In this document: positions 14,676-23,471 of the stretch, piece by piece
How positions within the stretch are numbered: the first letter of the stretch is position 1
Layout: the number at the start of each line of letters is the position of its first letter
Origin: Methylotenera_A sp040387095
Lineage (GTDB): Bacteria; Pseudomonadota; Gammaproteobacteria; Burkholderiales; Methylophilaceae
Reading direction: 5' to 3'
Length of the DNA: 41,533 bases
Assembly: GCA_040387095.1 (NCBI GenBank)
Contig: JAZKEJ010000024.1
Location: 1-41,533 of the forward strand
Translations under genes and position numbers: made by a program
Notes under the pieces: generated by a model
The model's input: only the letters and a program-made list of their open reading frames with translations
The model's database searches: none
Told to the model about the DNA's origin: nothing

Positions 14676-17327
14676 ATGTCCAAACTACTCATTGTAGAAT
14701 CACCCTCTAAAGCAAAAACGCTCAAAAAATACCTTGGTAACGATTTTGAGGTATTAGCCAGCTATGGTCATATTCGCGATCTAATTCCCAAAAACGGCGC
14801 GGTTGACCCGACTAACAATTTCGCTATGAAATACGACATTATCGAGCGCAATGCCAAACATATGGATGCAATCACGCGCGCGGTGAAAAACGCAGACAGC
14901 ATTTATCTGGCGACCGATCCGGACCGCGAAGGTGAAGCGATTTCGTGGCATATTGCCGAAATTCTAGCTGAGAAAAAACTATTAAAAAACAAGCTATTAA
15001 AACGTGTTGAATTCAACGAGATTACCCAAACTGCGGTAAAACACGCCATTGATCATCCGCGCGATATTGCCATGAATTTGGTCAACGCGCAGCAAGCAAG
15101 GCGTGCGCTGGATTACCTGGTTGGCTTTAATCTATCGCCGCTATTATGGAAAAAGATCCGCAGGGGCTTATCCGCAGGCCGTGTGCAAAGCCCTGCGCTG
15201 CGCCTGATTGTAGAGCGCGAGTTGGAAATCGAAGCGTTTCAATCGCAAGAATATTGGTCGATTCACTTAGATGCGTTGAAACATGCGCATAGCTTTAATG
15301 CCAAGTTAATCCAGTTACATGGCGAAAAAGTAGAGCAATTCACTGTCATCAATCACGATCAACAAGCCGATATCGTCGGCAAATTATTGCTGGCCAGCGC
15401 GGGCAAAACCACCGTTTCGCGGGTTGAGAAAAAACAACGCAGCCGAAGCCCAGCTGCGCCATTTACGACTTCTACCCTGCAACAAGAAGCCGTACGTAAA
15501 CTTGGTTTCACCACTTCAAGAGCAATGCGAGTCGCCCAGCAGTTATACGAAGGTGTTGATGTGGGTAGCGGCACGGTTGGTTTAATTACCTATATGCGTA
15601 CCGATTCGTTTAGCTTAGCGACTGAAGCGGTGATGAGCATTCGCGATTATGTGAAAAAGAATTTTGACGTAGAGTATCTGCCAAAATCGCCCATCATGTA
15701 CAAAACCAAAGCCAAAAATGCGCAAGAAGCGCATGAGGCGATTCGTCCTACCGATATTGCGCGCAGCCCAACTGCGATGCGTAAATATTTGAATGATGAA
15801 CAATTTAAGTTATATGAAATGATTTGGAAGCGCACGCTGGCTTGTCAGATGTCGCCCGCCAAATTCGATGCGGTGAGTGTAGATTTAAGTCTAGGCAGCG
15901 AAGCCAATTTATTCCGCGCGACTGGTCAAACCTTGGTGTTCCCGGGCTTTATTGCGGTGTATATGGAAGGTCGCGATGATGAAGAGGAAGAAGGCGAAAG
16001 CAAATTGCCGCATCTTGAAACCGGCGAAGTTTTAAATGTAGAGAAAATCTACGGAGATCAACATTTTACCGAACCGCCACCAAGATACGGTGAAGCCAGT
16101 TTAGTGAAAATCTTGGAAGAATACGGCATCGGCCGCCCTTCCACTTACGCCAGCATCATCAGCACTTTGCAGGATCGCGAATATGTGGTTTTGGATAAAA
16201 AACGTTTTACGCCGACCGATGTAGGTCGTGTGGTGAATAAATTCTTAACCGAACACTTCACTAAATATGTGGATTACGACTTTACCGCCAACTTGGAAAA
16301 CGCGCTGGATAGCGTTGCCGATGGTTCGCGCGAGTGGATTCCGTTGATGGATGAATTCTGGCAAGGATTTAATGCGCAAATCATCAGCAAAGCGGATGTC
16401 GATAGACCAGGTAACGAGTTAATCGACGAAGCCTGCCCAAAATGTGGCAAACCGTTGCAAAAACAATTAAGTCGCTACGGCACCTTTATTGGCTGCACAG
16501 GTTATAACGCCGAGCCAAAATGTGATTATAAACGTAGCATGAACGGCACTGCGCAAGCGGGTGCTGACCCAGTCACAATTGGTACAGATACCGATTCTGG
16601 CAAAGAAATTTACCTGATGAATGGCCCTTATGGACCGTATCTGCAAGTTGGCGTAGCGGTAGAAGGTGAAAAGAAAAAGCCGAAACGCGTCAGCATTCCC
16701 AAAGAGATACCGATTAGTAACGTCAATATTGATATTGCCAATATGCTGTTGTCGTTACCGCGTGATTTAGGTTTGCATCCCGAAACCAATAAAAAAATCG
16801 TGGCGAATATCGGCCGTTTTGGCCCTTACGTTAATCATGATGGCAAGTTTAAATCGATTCCAAAATCCGATAGTGTATTCAGTATTGATAACGCAGCTGC
16901 AGTTGTACTGCTGGCTGCCGCCAATACTGGCCCTGCGCCGTTACTTGAGCTTGGTGCGCACCCATCTGGAGAAGGCAGAATCGAAGTATTTGCTGGCCGC
17001 TACGGGCCTTATGTACAGCATGGCAAACTGCGCGCAACCCTGCCAAAAAGTATTGAGCCTGAATCATTAACTCTGGAAGAAGCACTTGGCTTGCTGGCTG
17101 AAAAAGCAGCCAAAGAAGAAGTAACAGGCAAAACCGGTAAGAAAAAACCAGTAACTAAAAAAGCGGTGGCAAAAAAACCTGCAACTAAGAAAGCACCTGT
17201 TAAAAAGACGGCTCCAAAATCAGATGCTGAAGCTAAAGTAGCAATCAAAAAAGTGGCAACTAAAAAAGCCGCGACTAAAAAAACGGTAGCTAAAAAATCT
17301 AGCGCAAAAAAATTGGCGGCCGAATAA
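14676..17327 (+). CDS. topA: DNA topoisomerase I with lysine-rich tail
   Basis: TopA relaxes negative supercoils by cutting one strand through a 5'-phosphotyrosine. The 883-residue protein has a TOPRIM domain (LLIVESPSKAKTLKKYLG at the N-terminus, DPDREGEAISWHI near residue 85). The active-site Tyr306 is in LITYMRTDSF, and PPPRYGEASLVKILEEYGIG is also typical. After the core comes one four-Cys zinc-ribbon (CPKCGKPL to CDYKR, near 585-620). Three C-terminal repeats follow, centred on NGPYGPYLQVG, GRFGPYVNHDGKF and GRYGPYVQHGKLR. The last 65 or so residues are almost all Lys/Ala/Thr/Pro/Val, resembling histone H1 or AlgP tails and likely to add DNA affinity. It has its own promoter and a strong terminator. 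Confidence 0.97.
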   Translation: MSKLLIVESPSKAKTLKKYLGNDFEVLASYGHIRDLIPKNGAVDPTNNFAMKYDIIERNAKHMDAITRAVKNADSIYLATDPDREGEAISWHIAEILAEKKLLKNKLLKRVEFNEITQTAVKHAIDHPRDIAMNLVNAQQARRALDYLVGFNLSPLLWKKIRRGLSAGRVQSPALRLIVERELEIEAFQSQEYWSIHLDALKHAHSFNAKLIQLHGEKVEQFTVINHDQQADIVGKLLLASAGKTTVSRVEKKQRSRSPAAPFTTSTLQQEAVRKLGFTTSRAMRVAQQLYEGVDVGSGTVGLITYMRTDSFSLATEAVMSIRDYVKKNFDVEYLPKSPIMYKTKAKNAQEAHEAIRPTDIARSPTAMRKYLNDEQFKLYEMIWKRTLACQMSPAKFDAVSVDLSLGSEANLFRATGQTLVFPGFIAVYMEGRDDEEEEGESKLPHLETGEVLNVEKIYGDQHFTEPPPRYGEASLVKILEEYGIGRPSTYASIISTLQDREYVVLDKKRFTPTDVGRVVNKFLTEHFTKYVDYDFTANLENALDSVADGSREWIPLMDEFWQGFNAQIISKADVDRPGNELIDEACPKCGKPLQKQLSRYGTFIGCTGYNAEPKCDYKRSMNGTAQAGADPVTIGTDTDSGKEIYLMNGPYGPYLQVGVAVEGEKKKPKRVSIPKEIPISNVNIDIANMLLSLPRDLGLHPETNKKIVANIGRFGPYVNHDGKFKSIPKSDSVFSIDNAAAVVLLAAANTGPAPLLELGAHPSGEGRIEVFAGRYGPYVQHGKLRATLPKSIEPESLTLEEALGLLAEKAAKEEVTGKTGKKKPVTKKAVAKKPATKKAPVKKTAPKSDAEAKVAIKKVATKKAATKKTVAKKSSAKKLAAE

Positions 17328-17393
17328 AGGTTACTTAATTAACTGGTTACAGTAATTAATATTTTAATTAGTTAATGATTGTGTAAAAGTTGA

Positions 17394-17430
17394 AAAAATG
17401 GCCTTGAATTACTTCAGGGCCATTTTTTAT
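17394..17430. terminator. Bidirectional terminator between topA and the PBP7-like gene
   Basis: The 11-bp stem ATGGCCTTGAA / TTCAGGGCCAT has a 4-nt loop (17399-17423), with one G-T pair. Runs of T (TTTTTT) follow on both strands. It ends topA on the plus strand and the peptidase gene on the minus strand. Confidence 0.88.
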
Positions 17431-17501
17431 ACGACTTATTTTATATAGCTTGCAGTTGTCCTAAATTTTCAAACCAATCTTTTCATTAAGCAGTTTTAAG
17501 T

Positions 17502-18605
17502 TTAAGAAATTCTGCCTGAAACTACAGTATCACTAGGTAAAGGCTTATTTTCAAATGATTTATGTTGTAAATCTAACTGACCGGTCGTTGTCAATTTCGG
17601 CTCAATGTTGTATTCCATCCATTTACGTACTCGGTTTGCATCACCGATACGTGTTAATTTGCCATTTGAATCTAACAACACAATAATCATTGGCTCGCCA
17701 GCAAGTTCTGCTTGCATCACCAGACAGCGACCTGCTTCGCTGATATAGCCAGTTTTAGATAAGCCAATTTGCCATTCACCACCACGTACCAAACCATTGG
17801 TATTGTTAAAATTAATTGGGTAGCTACGATTTTGGACGTAGACCTCGTGCGACGGGCTAGTACTGGCCATTCTAATTTCTGGATATTGGTAGGCTGCGCC
17901 TACCATCTTTGCTAAATCTTCGGCAGTAGATATATTTCCACTGTTTAATCCTGTCGAGTCTAAAAATTCAGTATTGATCATACCAAGCTCAATTGCTTTT
18001 ACATTCATGGCTTTGATAAAGGCATCCCTGCCGCCAGGATAGTGTCTTGAAATTGCCGAAGCAGCACGGTTTTCTGATGCCATCAGTGCAAGCTGTAACA
18101 TATCACTACGGCTTAATGCGGCACCAATACTTAATCTTGAGCTGGTTCCTTTTAAATAATCAATATCTTCTTCAGATACAGTTATGGTGTCATCCAAAGA
18201 CAATCTAGCGTCCAGCATAACCATTGCTGTCATTAATTTAGTAATTGAAGCGATAGGCGTAGGCGCATTCGTATTTTTTGCAAAAATAACTTCACCTGTA
18301 TTTTGATTAATAATCAAGGCTTTAGCTGATGCAAGCTGTAAAACTTGGCTGCCATCATAACGGTCCGCTGCCAAATATTGCGATTGGCTTATGCCTGGCT
18401 TTTTGCTCGGCTTATAAATGACTTTTTTTACCCTGCTACTTTTAATGCGCGAGCGTGAAGAAACTTTAGCTTTGCTTACAGCGCTTTTTTGACTGGTTTG
18501 AGCACGTTTACTGGATTTTTTCTCTGCCGCCAACAACTCAATAGGCGTAGCCACTAGCGAGAATGCCACGTAAAACAACACAATTTTCTTTAAAAGCTTA
18601 TTCAT
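17502..18605 (-). CDS. pbpG: PBP7/8-type D-alanyl-D-alanine endopeptidase (peptidase S11)
   Basis: This 367-residue periplasmic peptidase acts on peptidoglycan peptide cross-links. It has a signal peptide (about residues 1-27, ending LLAA). A Lys/Ser/Arg-rich linker spans about residues 28-70. The S11 catalytic motifs follow: Ser120-I-T-Lys123 (SITK), Ser177-E-Asn179 (SEN) and Lys284-Thr-Gly (KTG). The short C-terminus without the second beta-sandwich domain of PBP5/6 points to the PBP7/8 (PbpG) type. The basic linker is longer than usual and may bind cell-wall polymer or DNA-like anions. It is divergent from gcvH across 228 bp. Confidence 0.9.
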   Translation of the reverse strand: MNKLLKKIVLFYVAFSLVATPIELLAAEKKSSKRAQTSQKSAVSKAKVSSRSRIKSSRVKKVIYKPSKKPGISQSQYLAADRYDGSQVLQLASAKALIINQNTGEVIFAKNTNAPTPIASITKLMTAMVMLDARLSLDDTITVSEEDIDYLKGTSSRLSIGAALSRSDMLQLALMASENRAASAISRHYPGGRDAFIKAMNVKAIELGMINTEFLDSTGLNSGNISTAEDLAKMVGAAYQYPEIRMASTSPSHEVYVQNRSYPINFNNTNGLVRGGEWQIGLSKTGYISEAGRCLVMQAELAGEPMIIVLLDSNGKLTRIGDANRVRKWMEYNIEPKLTTTGQLDLQHKSFENKPLPSDTVVSGRIS

Positions 18606-18833
18606 TTTGATGACCTTAACTCAACCACGTTTGATTAGATAATATATAAAAAATGTTTATCTGTCATTAGCTTAGCGCATATTTATAAAAATAATATTAA
18701 CATAATTTATATTGTGACTTTTTTGACACAATCATTGAATGCATGATTTAAAGTGGGCCGCAAAGTTTGCTTTGTGCGAAAATATTAAAACTTAATTAAT
18801 CGTATTATTTGAATATAGTGACCAAATAAAACA

Positions 18834-19214
18834 ATGAAAATTCCTGATACTTTAAACTATACCGCTGAACACTTATGGGTTAGCCAAATATCTGAAACAG
18901 AATGGCTTGCAGGTATTACAGATTATGCGCAAGATTTGTTGGGCGACGTTGTGTTTATTCAGCCACCAAATGTAAATGACATTTTGATCAATGGAAAACC
19001 TTGCGGCGTAGTGGAGTCTGTAAAAACAGGCTCAGACTTACATGCTCCGATGAATGGAGTAGTAATTGAAATTAACGATGCACTATTGAATGCTCCAGAA
19101 GGTATCAATGACAAACCATATGCCGCTTGGATATTTAAATTTAAGCCAACTGATAAAAGTGATACCAGTCATTTTTTAACTGCAGCTAGTTATAGAGATT
19201 TAATTAAAGCTTAG
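18834..19214 (+). CDS. gcvH: Glycine cleavage system H protein (stand-alone)
   Basis: This 126-residue lipoyl-carrier protein has the family core EHLWV, GITDYAQDLLGDVVFIQPP and the lipoylation site VESVKTGSD with Lys64. A typical NDKPYAAWIFKFKP C-terminal region follows. H protein shuttles the aminomethyl group between the P, T and L proteins of glycine cleavage. No gcvP, gcvT or lipoylation gene lies beside it, so its partners must be elsewhere. A role as a lipoyl relay or an LbpA-like carrier is an alternative. The 228-bp upstream region holds an exact TTGACA at 18723-18728 but only a poor -10. I see no glycine-riboswitch core there. The gene ends seven bases from the convergent gene. Confidence 0.9.
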   Translation: MKIPDTLNYTAEHLWVSQISETEWLAGITDYAQDLLGDVVFIQPPNVNDILINGKPCGVVESVKTGSDLHAPMNGVVIEINDALLNAPEGINDKPYAAWIFKFKPTDKSDTSHFLTAASYRDLIKA

Positions 19215-19221
19215 CTGGCTT

Positions 19222-20217
19222 TTACTGCGGCAATACAAATTTCACTTTAAGCAATAATTCTTGCAACTCGTCAGTTAACTGACGCCTTAAATCACTTTCT
19301 AAAGCAGGCAATGTGCCTGCTAATATATGCTGGATATTATCGCGCAATATCTCTTGTACATTAGGCAGATCAGCATTGATGTTGGTCAAAAAAACATCTC
19401 TCATTTGTGCAGTGTGCGATGCCATTTCATCGGCAAATCTAACCTTAACCTCATCTGCCGCCATGGTATAAATAGCCGGGATTGCATTATTCAAATCACT
19501 GCGGATTTGTGTTAACGCGTCTTCCTGTATTGCTTGCATTTTTTGCTGCAAATCCTGTTGTGTTGTTTGCATAATAATTTGATATGCATTGGCTAACTCG
19601 TTACCGATTTGCGTCTGATGATGCTGCAACGACTCATGATGAAATGTTTGCATTTCTTGATTCAGTTCAAGCTGTATACGTGCACTTGCTTCTGTTTTAA
19701 GTGCTTCGACGTAAGTCTGGATTTCATTGCCAGCAGTTTGCGTTGATGTCTGCATCACATCTGTGAGCATCCTGTCTATCTGCGTAACAGCAGAAGTCTG
19801 CAAACCAGCAACTTTTTCAGTCAGGCCTGAATAGACCAACTCTGCACTCGCCTGATACATGCGCGGCAACTCAGTCTTAAGGTCTGCTTTTGTTTTATCG
19901 ATATAATCGGCGATGTTGGATTCAATGGCAGACTGCGTTTTGGTGATTTCGATTTGCAAATCTTTGATGACGTCTTTTCTAAGCGCTTCACGCAAACCCT
20001 CAATAACCGCTTGTGTAATATCGGCTTCCAATCTCGGCTTGACGTGGTTTGTGATGCGCGCAATAAACTCTGGCGTAATGCCCAAAGTAGGGTCAGTTTT
20101 TCTATTAACCTGAGATTTGAGCTCCTGCATAGTTTCTACCGTGTGCTCAACCTTAACTTTAGGTTGATACACTTCGGTCAACACTGGAATTTTGCTATCT
20201 GATGAATGGTCTGCCAA
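19222..20217 (-). CDS. Unrecognised long helical protein with internal repeats
   Basis: I do not recognise this 331-residue protein. It has no signal peptide and no membrane helix. Its composition is rich in Gln, Glu, Ala, Leu and Thr with very few aromatic residues, so it should be almost all alpha-helix, probably coiled-coil. A diverged internal repeat is visible: DLKTELPRMYQASAELV (112-128) and DLNNAIPAIYTMAADEV (241-257). Similar Pro-containing units occur near 282-290 and 301-310 (NADLPNVQEI, GTLPALESDL). The N-terminus (MADHSSDSKIPVLTEVYQPK) looks disordered. It begins eight bases after the holC stop, as the last gene of pepA-holC, at a place where valS often follows. It could be a scaffold, polymerase-associated or lipid-binding protein, but nothing in the sequence decides this. 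Confidence 0.8.
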   Translation of the reverse strand: MADHSSDSKIPVLTEVYQPKVKVEHTVETMQELKSQVNRKTDPTLGITPEFIARITNHVKPRLEADITQAVIEGLREALRKDVIKDLQIEITKTQSAIESNIADYIDKTKADLKTELPRMYQASAELVYSGLTEKVAGLQTSAVTQIDRMLTDVMQTSTQTAGNEIQTYVEALKTEASARIQLELNQEMQTFHHESLQHHQTQIGNELANAYQIIMQTTQQDLQQKMQAIQEDALTQIRSDLNNAIPAIYTMAADEVKVRFADEMASHTAQMRDVFLTNINADLPNVQEILRDNIQHILAGTLPALESDLRRQLTDELQELLLKVKFVLPQ

Positions 20218-20225
20218 AATAATCT

Positions 20226-20687
20226 CTACTCTGCGTTTATAGTTGCTTGTATTTTAGCATGGTCAATATGCTGAATCTCGTAGCCTCTATCGCGATAAAA
20301 TTTATAGCGTTGGCGCGCACCCAGTTTGTCAGATTCTTCGTTGCCGACAATCTCAATCAAATGGGTAAAACGGCTAAAAAATGGCGGCTCTTGCAGTGTT
20401 AAGTTAATTAGCAATTCGTCTTGCGTCACGTTATCTGCCTGCCCTGCTGCATTTTTTTTGCAAGCGATAATAATTGGCGTTTTTGTTTCATGCGCATGAT
20501 GGGCAATGACATGTGGCAAGAAACTGGCTGGCTGATTTTCCCATAGGCAATCTGACACGCTAACAGCACTATTCACGTCTTCTGTAAAAAGAGTCACTTG
20601 CCGTTGTTTAAGCAAAGCTTTTTCCACAAGGCTAACAAGCAAATGTTGCTTGTCGGCTACGTTTGAATAAAATTCAATGCGTGTCAT
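20226..20687 (-). CDS. holC: DNA polymerase III chi subunit
   Basis: This 153-residue protein matches HolC in size and pattern: MTRIEFYSNVADKQHLLVSLVEKAL at the start, CLWENQPASFLPH, and the C-terminal FTHLIEIVGNEESDKLGARQRYKFYRDRGYEIQH. Chi forms the chi-psi pair of the clamp loader and links it to single-strand-binding protein. It lies 15 bp after pepA, the usual pepA-holC order, and is followed closely by the helical protein. Confidence 0.93.
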   Translation of the reverse strand: MTRIEFYSNVADKQHLLVSLVEKALLKQRQVTLFTEDVNSAVSVSDCLWENQPASFLPHVIAHHAHETKTPIIIACKKNAAGQADNVTQDELLINLTLQEPPFFSRFTHLIEIVGNEESDKLGARQRYKFYRDRGYEIQHIDHAKIQATINAE

Positions 20688-20702
20688 ATCAGGAATAAAT
20701 AT

Positions 20703-22181
20703 TTAAGCGGCACGTTGGATTAAAAACGTGGTTAACAAAGGCACGGGGCGACCTGTTCCGCCTTTTTCTTTGCCACTTTTCCACGCTGTACCTGCAATAT
20801 CCAAATGTGCCCAGTCGTATTTTTTGGCGAAGCGCGATAAGAAACAAGCTGCCGTGATACTGCCGCCAGCACGGCCGCCAATGTTTGCCATATCAGCAAA
20901 ATTACTGTCTAACTGCGTTTGAAATTCCTCCCACAACGGCATATGCCAAGCACGGTCATGCGCTGCATCGCCAGCTTGCAGCAACTCTTTAGCCAACGCA
21001 TCTTTGTTGCTGAACAAGCCGCTTGGATGATGACCGAGCGCAATCACGCAAGCACCCGTCAACGTAGCAATATCGACTACCGCGCTCGGCTCAAAACGCT
21101 CCGCATAAGTGAGGGCATCACATAGAATCAAGCGGCCTTCCGCATCAGTGTTCAATATCTCAATGGTTAAACCTGCCATGCTGGTTAAGATATCGCCCGG
21201 TTTAATCGCACCGGCGTCCGGCATATTTTCACAAGTAGGAATGATGCCCACAACATTTAGCGGCAAATTCATTTCACCCAACGCTTTAAATGTGCCAAAA
21301 ACGCTGGCCGCGCCACACATATCGTACTTCATTTCATCCATATCAGCGCCAGGCTTCAGCGAAATACCGCCTGTATCAAAAGTGATTCCCTTACCAACCA
21401 GCACCACAGGTTTTTGGCCTTTTTTACCTTGTAAGTGTTGCAGCACAATCAAGCGCGGCGGCTCTACACTACCTTGCGCAACTCCTAGAAACGAACCCAT
21501 ACCGAGTTTTTCGATTTGCGCTTTTTCTAATACTTCCACTTTAAAACCGTATTGTTTGGCTAAACTTTTGGCTTGCTCACCTAAATAAGTTGGAGTACAA
21601 ATATTAGGCGGTAAATTACCTAAGTTTTTAGCTAAAGTAACACCTGCGCCAATAGAACTGCCTTGTTTAATCGCCGCTTCAGCAATGTCGGTTTCAGGTT
21701 TTGCAACAAAAATTGCTACTTTATTTAATGTACAGGCATCGGGGGTTTTTGCTTTCATCGCATTGACGATGTAAGTCGCGTCAAGCACAACCTCTACAAG
21801 TTGCGCCACTTTAGCATGCGTATTAGATTTCCTAATGTCGATTTCTGCTAGAAAAATACTGGCATTTGCTACACCCTTAGGCATGGCTTTAATGGCTGCG
21901 CGCGCCGCTTGACGATAGTGCTTTTCGTTAAATTCATCTTGTTTGCCTAAGCCAACTAGCATCACACGTGCAGCGGCTACATCAGTCAATTGATGCAGCA
22001 ATAGAGTGGCATTCAGTTTGCCCTCAAAATCACCATTTTTTAATATCGCACTAATCGCTTTGCTTGATGCCTTATCTAGCTCTTTTGCGGCATCAGATAA
22101 TTTATTACCTTCAAACACACCAACAACAACACAATCTGATTGTTGTTTTTCAGGATTTCCATTTTTTATGCTAAATTCCAT
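20703..22181 (-). CDS. pepA: Leucyl aminopeptidase PepA
   Basis: PepA is a cytosolic two-metal M17 aminopeptidase that is also a DNA-binding architectural factor in E. coli. The 492-residue protein shows the metal-site segments VGKGITFDTGGISLKPG, MKYDMCGAASVFG and the signature NTDAEGRLILCDALTYAE. C-terminal markers are GHHPSGLFS and AHLDIAGTAWKSGKEKGGTGRPVPLL. The N-terminal domain is about residues 1-160. It is the first gene of pepA-holC-unknown and is divergent from lptF across about 157 bp, where both promoters must lie. Confidence 0.96.
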   Translation of the reverse strand: MEFSIKNGNPEKQQSDCVVVGVFEGNKLSDAAKELDKASSKAISAILKNGDFEGKLNATLLLHQLTDVAAARVMLVGLGKQDEFNEKHYRQAARAAIKAMPKGVANASIFLAEIDIRKSNTHAKVAQLVEVVLDATYIVNAMKAKTPDACTLNKVAIFVAKPETDIAEAAIKQGSSIGAGVTLAKNLGNLPPNICTPTYLGEQAKSLAKQYGFKVEVLEKAQIEKLGMGSFLGVAQGSVEPPRLIVLQHLQGKKGQKPVVLVGKGITFDTGGISLKPGADMDEMKYDMCGAASVFGTFKALGEMNLPLNVVGIIPTCENMPDAGAIKPGDILTSMAGLTIEILNTDAEGRLILCDALTYAERFEPSAVVDIATLTGACVIALGHHPSGLFSNKDALAKELLQAGDAAHDRAWHMPLWEEFQTQLDSNFADMANIGGRAGGSITAACFLSRFAKKYDWAHLDIAGTAWKSGKEKGGTGRPVPLLTTFLIQRAA

Positions 22182-22338
22182 TGCTAGTCCTTTAAAATTG
22201 AATGCTTTAAGTTCGAGGTAATTGAGTTTTGGTTAATTATCCAGCGTTTTGAGGCGAAATCAAAGCCTAAATTGAACAATCATTTTTGAATAACAACCTT
22301 TAAAACATTCGTTAAATCCATTTGGAACAACTTTAAAA

Positions 22339-23466
22339 TTGCGTATATTCAAAAAATCGTTATCACATGAGTTAATCAGTACCGCTGGCGGATTATTTTT
22401 AATTCTGATTGGCATCGTGGTTGCCCAGCGTGCTGGACATCTGGTTCGATTAGCCTCAAAAGGTTCAGTACCAAATGACGCAATCACTACTTTGTTAGGC
22501 TTTAGCATGGTTAAGTTCCTACCCATGATTTTATCGCTGACGATTTTTCTAAGTGTGCTGATGACGTTAACGCGGTGGCATCGCGACTCCGAGATGGCGG
22601 TGTGGTTTAGCTCAGGACTTAGCGTGAGCAATTGGATACGCCCCATACTGAATTTTGCTGTGCCTGTGATGGTTGTAATTTCACTACTGAGTTTTTTTGT
22701 GATGCCTTGGGCCACACAGAAAGTAGAAGATTATCGCGTTGTGCTGAAAAGTCGCGATGAGCTTGCTGCGATTAGTCCAGGCGTTTTTAAAGAGTCGAAT
22801 GGTGGTGAACGTGTCTATTTTATTGAGAGCTTTGATGAACTAGGTAATGTGGTTAAAAATATTTTCGTACAAACGACCCAGCATCAAAAAACCGGGATTA
22901 TTGTTGCGTCAAAAGGCAATCGCGAAAAAGCCGAAAACGGTGATAATTTTATTGTGCTAAAAGAAGGCCGGCGCTATGAAGGCAAGCCAGATACAGCTGA
23001 AATTTCAACCACAGAATTTGAACGCTATGCGATTCGCATTGAAACCAAAGAAGTCGCGCGCGAACCCAATTCTACTGATGCGCTTCCCACTGAGAAACTG
23101 TTAATCAGCCAATCTCCTGCTGACCAAGCAGAGCTGCAATGGAGACTTGCGATCCCTATTTCTGCGCTGATATTGGTTTTGCTGGCGGTGCCTTTGAGCT
23201 TTGTCGATCCGCGTGCTGGGCGCTCGCTTAACTTAATGTTTGCCCTACTTATTTATATTATCTACAACAATATATTAAGTATCTTTCAAGCGTGGATCAC
23301 GCAAGGTCGCTTAAGCAGCCTAGTCGGCTTGTGGCCCGTGCATATTTTCTTTTTACTGTTGGCGTTTTATATGTATTATCGTCGCACTTATCTGCTACCA
23401 ATCATTCCAGCCTTTTTCTCATTGCTTTGGCCCCTTAATTGGCTGAAATCGCGTCGTAAAACTTAA
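22339..23466 (+). CDS. lptF: LptF, LPS export permease subunit
   Basis: This 375-residue LptF/LptG-family permease has membrane helices near residues 12-32, 55-75 and 98-118. A periplasmic beta-jellyroll spans roughly 130-265, and three helices lie near the end (ALILVLLAVPLSFVDPRAGRS, LMFALLIYIIYNNILSIFQAW, IFFLLLAFYMYYRR). With LptG and LptB it extracts lipopolysaccharide from the inner membrane. The start is TTG at 22339, because the in-frame upstream stop at 22291 leaves no ATG or GTG. A GGA at 22324 is the only ribosome-binding hint. lptG follows after five bases. Confidence 0.94.
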   Translation: MRIFKKSLSHELISTAGGLFLILIGIVVAQRAGHLVRLASKGSVPNDAITTLLGFSMVKFLPMILSLTIFLSVLMTLTRWHRDSEMAVWFSSGLSVSNWIRPILNFAVPVMVVISLLSFFVMPWATQKVEDYRVVLKSRDELAAISPGVFKESNGGERVYFIESFDELGNVVKNIFVQTTQHQKTGIIVASKGNREKAENGDNFIVLKEGRRYEGKPDTAEISTTEFERYAIRIETKEVAREPNSTDALPTEKLLISQSPADQAELQWRLAIPISALILVLLAVPLSFVDPRAGRSLNLMFALLIYIIYNNILSIFQAWITQGRLSSLVGLWPVHIFFLLLAFYMYYRRTYLLPIIPAFFSLLWPLNWLKSRRKT

Positions 23467-23471
23467 TACGT

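Noticed and set aside
18737..18780. GGGCCGCAAAGTTTGC near gcvH as a sigma-54 site
   Set aside because: The GG and GC blocks are not 10 bp apart and the -24 block does not match.
18606..18833. Possible glycine riboswitch upstream of gcvH
   Set aside because: The 228-bp region is AT-rich and shows none of the paired GC-rich stems or conserved core expected of a glycine riboswitch.
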